Notes under the pieces: model-generated
What the model was told of the DNA's origin: nothing
Database searches by the model: none
The model's input: only the letters and a program-made list of their open reading frames with translations
Origin: JASHPR01 sp963842355
GTDB lineage: Bacteria; Actinomycetota; Actinomycetes; Streptosporangiales; Streptosporangiaceae
DNA length: 64,000 nucleotides
Direction of reading: 5' to 3'
NCBI GenBank assembly: GCA_963842355.1
Contig: CAWJGC010000008.1
Coordinates: forward strand, 124,001-188,000
Made by a program: the position numbers and the translations under genes
Shown: piece after piece, positions 36,952-44,402 of the stretch
Layout: each line of letters opens with the position of its first letter
How positions within the stretch are numbered: position 1 is the first letter of the stretch

Positions 36952-38469
36952 TCAGCCCTGGCCGGTGAGCGCCGCGACCAGCTCTCCCGCGGTCTCGCAC
37001 CGGTCCAGCAGCCCGCCGACGTGCGCCCGGGTGCCGCGCAGCGGCTCCAGCGTCGGCACCCGCTGCAGCGACTCCCGGCCGGGTATGTCGAAGATCACCG
37101 AGTCCCAGGAGGCGGCGGCCACGGCGTCCGGGTACTGGCGCAGGCAGCGGCCGCGGAAGTAGGCCCGGGTGTCGTCCGGCGGGTAGTCGATGGCCCTGGT
37201 CACGTCCTGCTCGTCGACCAGCCGGATCATCCGGCCCCGGGCGGCGAGCCGGTTGTAGAGGCCGCGCTCGGGCCGGATATCGGAGTACTGCAGGTCGACG
37301 AGCTGCAGCCGCGGGTGGGTCCAGCTCAGCCCGTCCCTGGCCCGGTACCCCTCCAGGACCTCGAGCTTGGCGACCCAGTCCAGTTCCCGGGAGGCCAGCA
37401 TGGGGTTCTCGCCGAGCCTGGTCAGCACGGACTCCCAGCGGTCGAGCACGTCCCTGGTCATGTCGTCCACGTCCGCACCGAACCGGTCCTCGGTGTATTT
37501 CCGGGCCAGGTCGAGGTACTCGAGCTGGAGCTGGACCCCGGTCATCCTCCGGCCGTCGCGCAGGGTGACCAGGTGCTTGAGGCTCGGGTCGTGGGAGACA
37601 GCCCGCAACTCGGCCACCGGCGCCTCGACCGCGAGGTCCGAGCCGAGGAACTTGTCCTCGATCATCGCCAGCACCAGCGCGGTCGTGCCGAGCTTGAGGT
37701 AGCTGGAGATCTCGCTCATGTTCGCGTCGCCGATGATCACGTGCAGGCGGCGGTACTTTTCCGGGTCGGCGTGCGGTTCGTCCCGCGTGTTGATGATCGG
37801 CCGCTTGAGCGTGGTCTCCAGGCCGACTTCCACCTCGAAGAAGTCGGCCCGCTGGCTGATCTGGAAGCCCTCGTCCCGGCCGTCGGCACCGCGGCCGACC
37901 CGGCCCGCCCCGCAGACCACCTGCCGGGAGACGAAGAACGGGGTGAGGTGCCGCACGATGTCGGCGAACGGGGTGGCCCGGCTCATCAGGTAGTTTTCGT
38001 GGCAGCCGTACGATGCGCCCTTATTATCGGTATTGTTCTTGTACAGCTGGATGGTGGCTCCGCTGGGCATGGACCCGGCCCGGGACGCTGCCTCCGCCAT
38101 CACCCGCTCGCCCGCTTTGTCCCAGATCACGGCGTCGAGCGGATTGGTGCACTCGGGAGCTGAGTACTCCGGGTGCGCGTGGTCCACGTACAGCCGGGCG
38201 CCGTTGGTGAGGATGACGTTAGCCAGCCCCAGGTCCTCGTCGGTGAGCTGGGCCGAGTCCGCCGCGTCGCGGGCCAGGTCGAAGCCCCGGGCGTCGCGCA
38301 GCGGGTTCTCCTCCTCGAAATCCCACCGGGCTCGCCGGGCCCGCGCCGATCTCGCCGCCTGGTAGGCGTTGACGACCTGAGAGGATGTCACCATTGCGTT
38401 CGCGCCCGGCTGGCCGGGCACGGCAATGCCGTACTCGGTCTCCGTGCCCATAACCCGCCGCACGCTCAT
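36952..38469 (-). CDS. dop: Pup deamidase/depupylase Dop
   Basis: The 505-residue enzyme is a PafA homologue with the Dop-specific loop. It begins MSVRRVMGTETEYGIAVPGQ and has the motifs LTNGARLYVDHAHPEYSAPE, YKNNTDNKGASYGCHENYLM, RPIINTRDEPHADPEKYRRL, HVIIGDANMSEISSYLKLGT, and REYFRGR-like DDTRAYFRGRCLRQYPDAVA. Dop removes Pup from proteins by cleaving the isopeptide bond, and deamidates GlnPup. Since this Pup ends in Glu, depupylation is its main role here. The gene is complete. It is 132 bases upstream of pup and 116 bases downstream of arc. Confidence 0.95.
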   Translation of the reverse strand: MSVRRVMGTETEYGIAVPGQPGANAMVTSSQVVNAYQAARSARARRARWDFEEENPLRDARGFDLARDAADSAQLTDEDLGLANVILTNGARLYVDHAHPEYSAPECTNPLDAVIWDKAGERVMAEAASRAGSMPSGATIQLYKNNTDNKGASYGCHENYLMSRATPFADIVRHLTPFFVSRQVVCGAGRVGRGADGRDEGFQISQRADFFEVEVGLETTLKRPIINTRDEPHADPEKYRRLHVIIGDANMSEISSYLKLGTTALVLAMIEDKFLGSDLAVEAPVAELRAVSHDPSLKHLVTLRDGRRMTGVQLQLEYLDLARKYTEDRFGADVDDMTRDVLDRWESVLTRLGENPMLASRELDWVAKLEVLEGYRARDGLSWTHPRLQLVDLQYSDIRPERGLYNRLAARGRMIRLVDEQDVTRAIDYPPDDTRAYFRGRCLRQYPDAVAAASWDSVIFDIPGRESLQRVPTLEPLRGTRAHVGGLLDRCETAGELVAALTGQG

Positions 38470-38585
38470 GCTTCAGAGCCTAGTGCCGACATGTCGTCAT
38501 CGTGCCCAGGCAGGGCGCAGGCCGCACATTCCTGGCCGCACTGGCCGGGGCCGTGCCCGTTCCCGTCCGCCACCGGTCCCCGCGG

Positions 38586-40397
38586 CTACAGGTACTGGCC
38601 GGTGTTGGCCACCGTGTCGATGGAACGGCCAGCCTCGGTGCCGTGCTTGCCGGAGACCAGGGTCCTGATGTAGACGATCCGTTCCCCCTTCTTCCCGGAG
38701 ATCCGGGCCCAGTCGTCTGGGTTGGTGGTGTTGGGCAGGTCCTCGTTCTCGCTGAACTCGTCGACGCACGCGGCCAGCAGGTGGGCGATGCGGATGCCCT
38801 TCTGCCGGGTCTCCAGGAACTCCTTGATGGCCATCTTTTTCGCGCGGGCGACGATGTTCTCGATCATCGCGCCGGAGTTGAAGTCCTTGAAGTAGAGGAC
38901 CTCCTTGTCCCCGTTCGCGTAGGTGACCTCGAGGAACCTGTTCTCCTCGGTCTCGCTGTACATGCGCTCGACGACGCGCTGGATCATCTCGTCCACCGTC
39001 GCCGCCGTGGAACCGCCGTGCTCGGCCAGGTCGTCGGGGTGCAGCGGAAGCTCGCCCACCACGTACTTGGAGAAGATGTCCTTGGCCGCCTCGGCGTCCG
39101 GCCGCTCGATCTTGATCTTGACGTCCAGCCGGCCCGGCCGCAGGATCGCCGGGTCGATCATGTCCTCCCGGTTCGACGCGCCGATCACGATCACGTTCTC
39201 CAGGCCCTCGACGCCGTCGATCTCCGACAGCAGCTGCGGCACGATCGTGTTCTCGACGTCGCTGGACACCCCGGAGCCGCGGGTACGGAAAATCGAGTCC
39301 ATCTCGTCGAAGAACACGATGACCGGCATGCCCTCGCTGGCCTTCTCCCTGGCCCGCTGGAACACCAGCCGGATGTGCCGCTCGGTCTCGCCGACGTACT
39401 TGTTCAGCAGCTCCGGGCCCTTGATGTTCAGGAAGAAGCTCTTGCCCTCCCGGGCCTGCCCCGGGCCGGCCGCCGCTTCGCCGCCCTCCTGGGAGGCCTG
39501 CTCCGCCGTGCGGGCCGCGACCTGCTTGGCCAGCGAGTTCGCCACCGCCTTGGCGATCAGGGTCTTGCCGCAGCCGGGCGGGCCGTAGAGCAGCACGCCC
39601 TTGGGCGGCTTGAGCTGGTGCTCCTTGAACAGGTCGGCGTGCAGGTAGGGCAGCTCGATCGCGTCGCGGATCTGCTCGATCTGCGGCGCCAGGCCGCCGA
39701 TCTCCGAGTAGGTGATGTCCGGCACCTCCTCCAGGATCAGCTCCTCGACCTCGGCCTTGGGGATGCGCTCGTACACGTACCCCGACCGCGGCTCGAGCAG
39801 CAGCGAGTCCCCGGCGCGCAGCGTGGAGTTGCGCAGCGGCTCGGCCAGCCGCGCGATGCGCTCCTCGTCGGCGTGCGAGATCACCAGCGCCCGGTCGCCG
39901 CCCTCGAGAAGCTCCTTGAGCATGACGACCTCGCCGATCGTCTCATAGCCCTGGGCGATCACGACGTTGAGCGCCTCGTTGAGCACGACCTCCTGGCCGG
40001 GCTTGAGCTCGCCGACGTCGACCCCGGGGCTGACGCTCACCCGCATCTTCCTGCCGCCGGTGAACACGTCGGCGCTGCCGTCCTCGCAGGCGGAAAGGAA
40101 GATGCCGAACCCGGACGGCGGCTGGGCCAGCCGGTCGACTTCTTCCTTCAGCGCCACGATCTGGTCGCGTGCCTCGCGCAGGGTCCCTGCCAGCCGTTCG
40201 TTCTGCCCGGAGACGCTGGCGAGATTCGTCTCGGCCTCGCGAAGCCGCTCCTCGAGCAGCCTGGTCTGCCTTGGCGAGTCAGCTAGCCTGCGGCGCAGTG
40301 CGGAGATCTCCTCCTCGAGGAAGGAGATCTGCGTGGTCAGGACCTTGACCTCGTCGTCATATCGTCCGGCGCGCGCGCTGTCGTCGCGAGAGGCCAT
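38586..40397 (-). CDS. mpa: Proteasome-associated ATPase ARC/Mpa
   Basis: The 603-residue AAA+ unfoldase has an N-terminal coiled coil (about residues 10-95, EVKVLTTQISFLEEEISALR) that binds Pup, an OB-domain pair (GFGIFLSACEDGSADVFTGG), and the AAA module with Walker A GPPGCGKTLIAK, Walker B VIVFFDEMDSIFRTRG and the arginine-finger region NREDMIDPAILRPGRLDVKI. It ends TGQYL, the C-terminal docking motif that opens the 20S gate. ATG 40395-40397 is chosen, with GGGAGGGGGTGAGGGG ahead. It is a complete gene at the top of the pup-dop-arc group. Confidence 0.96.
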   Translation of the reverse strand: MASRDDSARAGRYDDEVKVLTTQISFLEEEISALRRRLADSPRQTRLLEERLREAETNLASVSGQNERLAGTLREARDQIVALKEEVDRLAQPPSGFGIFLSACEDGSADVFTGGRKMRVSVSPGVDVGELKPGQEVVLNEALNVVIAQGYETIGEVVMLKELLEGGDRALVISHADEERIARLAEPLRNSTLRAGDSLLLEPRSGYVYERIPKAEVEELILEEVPDITYSEIGGLAPQIEQIRDAIELPYLHADLFKEHQLKPPKGVLLYGPPGCGKTLIAKAVANSLAKQVAARTAEQASQEGGEAAAGPGQAREGKSFFLNIKGPELLNKYVGETERHIRLVFQRAREKASEGMPVIVFFDEMDSIFRTRGSGVSSDVENTIVPQLLSEIDGVEGLENVIVIGASNREDMIDPAILRPGRLDVKIKIERPDAEAAKDIFSKYVVGELPLHPDDLAEHGGSTAATVDEMIQRVVERMYSETEENRFLEVTYANGDKEVLYFKDFNSGAMIENIVARAKKMAIKEFLETRQKGIRIAHLLAACVDEFSENEDLPNTTNPDDWARISGKKGERIVYIRTLVSGKHGTEAGRSIDTVANTGQYL

Positions 40398-40604
40398 GCC
40401 CCTCACCCCCTCCCGAGAGCCGATTTACCCTTGACCCTACCTATCCGGGAGGCTTCCGTAACCCACGGCGGGCCCTGGCTCGGCTTTCTCCCGTTACGAT
40501 CCGAGAACAGTCAAGTGACGTTACTGCTTCCCGGCTTGATATCTGGCCTGGTCCGGGCCGTGTCGGCCGGTCCGGACCCGGCTGCCGCCAGCGGCCCCGC
40601 GCGG

Positions 40605-41528
40605 TCACCCGGCGCCGGCATCCGCCCGCTCATCCAGATCCTGATCGGCGTGCGCGCCCTTGGACGGGCGGCGGCGCCGCGGCGGCGGCGTCACCCCGTC
40701 GGCCAGCCGCCGGGCCGTCACCAGGAATCCCGTGTGGCCGACCATGCGGTGCTCGGGACGGACGGCCAGCCCGTCGACGTGCCAGCCGCGCAGGAGCGAT
40801 TCCCACGCCGCGGGCTCGGCGAAGTTGCCCTGGGCGCGCAGCGCCTCCACGGTGCGGGACAGCTGCGTGGTGGTAGCAACGTAGCAGCAGATCAGGCCGC
40901 CGGCCCGCAGCGACATCGCCGCGGCCTCCGCGTGCTCCCACGGCGCCAGCATGTCCAGCACCACCCGGTCGAAGGCCTCACCCCGCTCATCACCCGACTC
41001 ATCCGGGCCGAGGGTTCCCGCGGCGCCGTCGGCCGGGAAATCGCCGGTTACCAGCCGCCAGGAGGGATGTGGCCCGCCGAAGTACCGCTCCACGTTCTGC
41101 CGGGCGATCTCCGCGAAATCGGGCCGGCGCTTGTAGGAGACCAGCAGCCCGGTCTCGCCCACGGCCCGCAGCAGCCAGCAGGACAGCGCGCCGGAGCCGG
41201 CCCCGGCCTCGACGACGCGCGCCCCGGCGAAGATGTCGGCCTGGGCGAGGATCTGCCCGGCATCCTTGGGATAGACCACGGCGGCGCCGCGGGTCATCGA
41301 CAGGGTGTAGTCGGCCAGCAGCGGCCGCAGCGCCACGTACGCGGTGCCGCCGGAGGAGACGACGACGCTGCCCTCCGGCCTGCCGATGAGATCGTCGTGC
41401 GCCAGCGAGCCGCGATGGGTATGGAAGGACCGCCCGGCCTCCAGGATCACCCGGTGCCGGCGTCCCTTGGGGTCGGTGAGCTGTACCTGATCGCCGGGAG
41501 CGAGCGGACCGCGAGGCTGCCTGATCAC
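40605..41528 (-). CDS. trmI: tRNA (adenine-58-N1)-methyltransferase TrmI
   Basis: The protein of about 307 residues begins IRQPRGPLAPGDQVQLTDPK, the small N-terminal beta domain of TrmI, followed by the SAM-binding fold with VVEAGAGSGALSCWLLRAV (motif I) and DRVVLDMLAPWEHAEAA (DxxP-type motif with catalytic Asp). TrmI methylates A58 of tRNA T-loops as a tetramer. GTG 41526-41528 is chosen because it matches the family start; TTG at 41546 is possible. It lies upstream of arc as in other actinobacteria. The C-terminus is a charged extension. Confidence 0.92.
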   Translation of the reverse strand: MIRQPRGPLAPGDQVQLTDPKGRRHRVILEAGRSFHTHRGSLAHDDLIGRPEGSVVVSSGGTAYVALRPLLADYTLSMTRGAAVVYPKDAGQILAQADIFAGARVVEAGAGSGALSCWLLRAVGETGLLVSYKRRPDFAEIARQNVERYFGGPHPSWRLVTGDFPADGAAGTLGPDESGDERGEAFDRVVLDMLAPWEHAEAAAMSLRAGGLICCYVATTTQLSRTVEALRAQGNFAEPAAWESLLRGWHVDGLAVRPEHRMVGHTGFLVTARRLADGVTPPPRRRRPSKGAHADQDLDERADAGAG

Positions 41529-41551
41529 GCTCGTCAGGCTAGCCAAGCGGC

Positions 41552-41702
41552 GGTCCTGGGGGGTCGTCCCCCCCGGGGCAGCACTCTGGACGAAACGGGA
41601 GGTGGTGAGGCGGCGAAGCCGGTGTCATCCGCGACGGTCGGCCTTGGCCGGCCCGAGCGGATGGCACCCGGGGGTCCTGGGGGTCGTCCCCCCGGGGCAA
41701 CA
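41552..41702. repeat. Two copies of a G/C hairpin element
   Basis: GGTCCTGGGGGGTCGTCCCC followed by CCCCGGGGCAGCA occurs at 41552-41583 and again (GGTCCTGGGGGTCGTCCCCC, then CGGGGCAACA) at 41673-41702. Each forms a GGGGG-TCGT-CCCCC stem. They sit between trmI and the M50 protease gene, and the second ends just before the protease stop, so they may serve as terminators for minus-strand transcripts, though no T tract follows. Confidence 0.5.
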
Positions 41703-41707
41703 CAGCC

Positions 41708-42889
41708 TCAGACGCCGGCGAAGGCGTGGTCCAGGTCGCTGGTCGCGAGCACGCCGAACACCTGCCCGGAGGGCTCGATGAGCAGGTACTCGGTGGCCGG
41801 GGAGCGCTGGACCGCCTCGATCAGCTCCATGCCCGACAGATCAGCGGACAGCACGAGGCCCGGCTCTATGGTCCGCGCGAGCGAGCCGACCTCCACCCAC
41901 GGCCGGCGCTGCGGAGGCGTGGCCATCACCGCGGTCTCGTTGACGATCGCGATCGGCGTGGACTCGTGGTCGACGACCACGAGCGCCCGGGCCTGCGCCT
42001 CGTCCGCGCGTCTGATCGCCTCGGCGAGAGGAACGTTGCCCGGGATCGGGATGGCGCGCCGGGCCAGCCTCCGGGCTTGCAGTCCGGGCAGACGGTCGCG
42101 CACCTTCGCGGCCCGGATGGCCTGCCCGGCGCTGATCCACATGAACACGGCGATGATGGCCAGCCAGAGCCCGTACGAGCTCGCCAGGTTCACCTTGCTG
42201 CTCAGCAGGGTGAACGGGACGATAACCAGCAGTACGGCCAGCCCGCGGCCGGCCCACGCGGCGGCGATCGTGGCCGTGCCCGGCCTGCCGGTGACCTTCC
42301 ATACCGCCGAGCGCAGGATCCGGCCGCCGTCCAGCGGCAGGCCCGGCAGCAGGTTGAACACCCCGACCAGCAGGTTCGCGAGGATGAGCTGATCGATCAG
42401 CACGCGGGGAATGCCGCTGGGGTTGAGCGCGAGGTTCAGCCCGAGGCCGCAGGCCGCGAGCGCGAGCGAGGTCAGCGGCCCGGCCACGGAGACCAGGAAC
42501 TCCTGGCCCGGGGTCGGGGGCTCCTGTTCGATCTCGGAGAACCCGCCGAGCGGGTTGAGCAGGATGCGCCGCACCGCCAGCCGGAACGCCTTCGCCACCA
42601 CGCAGTGGCTGAGTTCGTGCACGAGCACCGAGGCAAACAGCAGGATGACGAACGCGGCGGCCACGAGGTACCGGACCTCGTTCGGATGCACCGTGCCGGG
42701 CAGGCTGTTGGCGTAGAACACCACGAACAGGGCGGCCACGAGGAACCAGTACGGGGAAATGTACACGGGCACGCCGAACGGCCGCGCGATGATAATGCCG
42801 TACCGCCTGTCCTGCCGGGCGTCCGGCGGGGGCGGGTCACCGGGCCGCTGGGCCTGCTGGCGGTCCTGCTCTGGGGTAATGCCTGCCAC
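41708..42889 (-). CDS. Site-2 protease family M50 metalloprotease with CBS domains
   Basis: The protein of about 393 residues is an integral membrane zinc protease. It has a first helix after ARPFGVPVYISPYWFLVAAL, the zinc motif VLVHELSHCVVAKAF in helix 2, and the second ligand region NLLPGLPLDGGRILR, then two CBS-like modules (about 290-390: PGNVPLAEAIRRADEAQARA and LSGMELIEAVQRSPATEYLL). This is the SpoIVFB/Rip3-type form that cuts membrane proteins; CBS pairs sense nucleotides. GTG 42887-42889 is the likely start, TTG 42934 is possible. It is divergent from the RecB nuclease gene. Confidence 0.9.
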   Translation of the reverse strand: MAGITPEQDRQQAQRPGDPPPPDARQDRRYGIIIARPFGVPVYISPYWFLVAALFVVFYANSLPGTVHPNEVRYLVAAAFVILLFASVLVHELSHCVVAKAFRLAVRRILLNPLGGFSEIEQEPPTPGQEFLVSVAGPLTSLALAACGLGLNLALNPSGIPRVLIDQLILANLLVGVFNLLPGLPLDGGRILRSAVWKVTGRPGTATIAAAWAGRGLAVLLVIVPFTLLSSKVNLASSYGLWLAIIAVFMWISAGQAIRAAKVRDRLPGLQARRLARRAIPIPGNVPLAEAIRRADEAQARALVVVDHESTPIAIVNETAVMATPPQRRPWVEVGSLARTIEPGLVLSADLSGMELIEAVQRSPATEYLLIEPSGQVFGVLATSDLDHAFAGV

Positions 42890-43021
42890 CCCATCGATGC
42901 TACGTGCTGCGGGCGTCCGTGAACCGCAAGGCAACAGGGAATCCGGCGCGCCGGCATAACCGCCAAACGCGGCTAACTGTCGGTGCCGTCCCCTAGTCTC
43001 CGGAGGGTGGGCAACGAGAAC

Positions 43022-44017
43022 ATGGCTCAGCCGTCCGGCCCGGTACCCGGCGCCGATACCAGCGCGATGCCGTCGCTGTCGCCGTCACGCGCCGGCGACT
43101 TCCTGACCTGCCCGCTGCTGTACCGGTTTCGCGTGATCGACCGGCTGCCCGAGCCGCCGAGCGCGGCCGCGGCGCGCGGGACCCTGGTCCACGCGGTGCT
43201 GGAACGGCTGTTCGACGAGCCCGCCGCCCGCCGCACGCCGGAGACGGCCCGGGCCATGATCGCGCCGCAGTGGGAGCGGCTGATCGCCGAGGAGCCGGAA
43301 CTCGCCGGCCTCTTCAGCGACGACCAGGAGTGGAGCGCCTGGCTCGCCGAGGCATCCGGCATGCTGGACCGCTACTTCACGCTGGAGGATCCCACGCGGC
43401 TGGAGCCCAGGCACCGGGAACACGCCGTGCACGCCGTCCTGGACTCCGGCCTGCTGCTGCGCGGCTTCATCGACCGGCTCGACGTCAGGGCCGACGGTGA
43501 GATCCGGATCGTGGACTACAAGACCGGTACCGCGCCGCGGGAGGAGTTCGAGGCCCGGGCGCTGTTCCAGATGAAGTTCTACGCGGTCGTGCTCTGGCTG
43601 ACCCAGCAGCGGGTGCCGAAGCTGCTGCAGCTCATGTACCTGGGCAACGGCGAGATCGTGCGGTACGCGCCGGACGAGGACGACCTGCGCGCCACGGTAC
43701 GGAAGATCGATGCGTTGTGGCGGGCGATCGAGCGGGCCCGCGCCACGGGTGACTGGCGGCCGCGGCAGAGCAGGCTCTGTGCCTGGTGCGCGCACCAGGC
43801 CATATGCCCGGTGTTCGGCGGCACTCCGCCGCCGCTGCCCCAAGCCGGGCCCGCCGCTGACGCGACAGCCGCGTCCCCCGCTGACGCGACAGCCGCGTCC
43901 CCCGCTGACGCGACAGCCGCGTCCCCTCCGTCTCCGCCCGAGATCCCGGCCCCGCCCGAGATCCCGGCCCAGCCCGCCGCGCCCGACGAAGCACCCGCCT
44001 CGGCTTCTCATCGCTGA
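43022..44017 (+). CDS. RecB-family PD-(D/E)XK exonuclease with Fe-S cysteines
   Basis: The protein of about 331 residues begins SLSPSRAGDFLTCPLLYRFR, then RGTLVHAVLERLF (His of the nuclease), GFIDRLDV and IVDYKTGTAPREEFEARALF (Asp and catalytic Lys), and the cysteine set LCAWCAHQAICPVFGG with the early Cys in TCPLLYR, as in AddB/RecB-type 4Fe-4S nucleases. It lacks the helicase. The same gene accompanies trmI in other actinobacteria. ATG 43022 is chosen; GTG 43007 directly follows GGAGG and ATG 43067 is also possible. The C-terminal tail is a tandem repeat. Confidence 0.88.
   Translation: MAQPSGPVPGADTSAMPSLSPSRAGDFLTCPLLYRFRVIDRLPEPPSAAAARGTLVHAVLERLFDEPAARRTPETARAMIAPQWERLIAEEPELAGLFSDDQEWSAWLAEASGMLDRYFTLEDPTRLEPRHREHAVHAVLDSGLLLRGFIDRLDVRADGEIRIVDYKTGTAPREEFEARALFQMKFYAVVLWLTQQRVPKLLQLMYLGNGEIVRYAPDEDDLRATVRKIDALWRAIERARATGDWRPRQSRLCAWCAHQAICPVFGGTPPPLPQAGPAADATAASPADATAASPADATAASPPSPPEIPAPPEIPAQPAAPDEAPASASHR
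43856..43927 (+). repeat. Three 24-bp tandem repeats in the nuclease C-terminal tail
   Basis: Three perfect copies of a 24-base unit starting GCTGACGCGACAGCC at 43856, 43880 and 43904 encode ADATAASP three times. They are in frame, lie after the Fe-S motif, and are followed by PPSPPEIPAPPEIPA. The tail is probably disordered. Confidence 0.85.
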
Positions 44018-44059
44018 GTCAGGCACCTGAGGGCCACCGGGGAACCGGCGGCCTTACGG

Positions 44060-44169
44060 TCACCAGGGCACCGGGCCGTCATCGTCGAAGAACCCGCCGG
44101 TCGGGCCGTCCGGGCCGACCGTGGCCGGCCTTACGGCGATCTCGGCGCCCTGCGCCGCGGTCCGGGTGA
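44060..44169 (-). pseudogene. C-terminal remnant of a short-chain dehydrogenase/reductase
   Basis: The minus strand reads ITRTAAQGAEIAVRPATVGP then DGPTGGFFDDDGPVPW and stop TGA at 44060-44062. The G(P)TGGFF...(G)P(V)PW ending is characteristic of one group of SDR oxidoreductases with NADPH. About 35 residues remain; the N-terminal nine tenths are missing and the LysR remnant starts immediately beside it. This is a degraded gene. Confidence 0.6.
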
Positions 44170-44285
44170 TCGTGTACGGGAGCTCGAAGAGCTGCACTTC
44201 GGCTGCGCAGTGCAGCGGCTGGGCATCGCCCAGTCGCCTTGTCCCGGACGATCCGGCAGCTTGAGCGGCGACGGCGGACTCCTGC
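44168..44285 (+). pseudogene. N-terminal remnant of a LysR-type regulator
   Basis: The plus strand reads VRELEELHFGCAVQRLGIAQ S, then one frameshift near 44237, then LSRTIRQLERR, which together are the LysR winged-helix signature (ELxxFxxxAxxLxxAQxxLS xxIxxLE). No effector-binding domain follows; sequence runs into 40-bp repeats and the HNH gene end. It is divergent from the SDR remnant, a common LysR-SDR arrangement, so both derive from one lost locus. Confidence 0.6.
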
Positions 44286-44322
44286 CGGAGATCCTCGCCG
44301 AGTGCCAGTCCCAGCCGGACGC

Positions 44323-44402
44323 GGAGTGTCGTCCGCCCCGGAAACCCCTCGCCTTATACGGGTGAGTGTCGTCCGCCCCGGAAACCCCTCCCCCTATACG
44401 GG
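44323..44402. repeat. 40-bp direct repeat at the 3' end of DUF222-HNH copy 2
   Basis: GAGTGTCGTCCGCCCCGGAA followed by ACCCCTCGCCTTATACGGGT (44323-44362) is repeated with three changes at 44363-44402. The second copy contains the last codons and stop of the HNH gene, so the repeat duplicates the gene's 3' boundary (CCCGTATA on the minus strand). The CCCGTATAGG end is also the downstream limit of similarity in copy 1. Confidence 0.75.
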
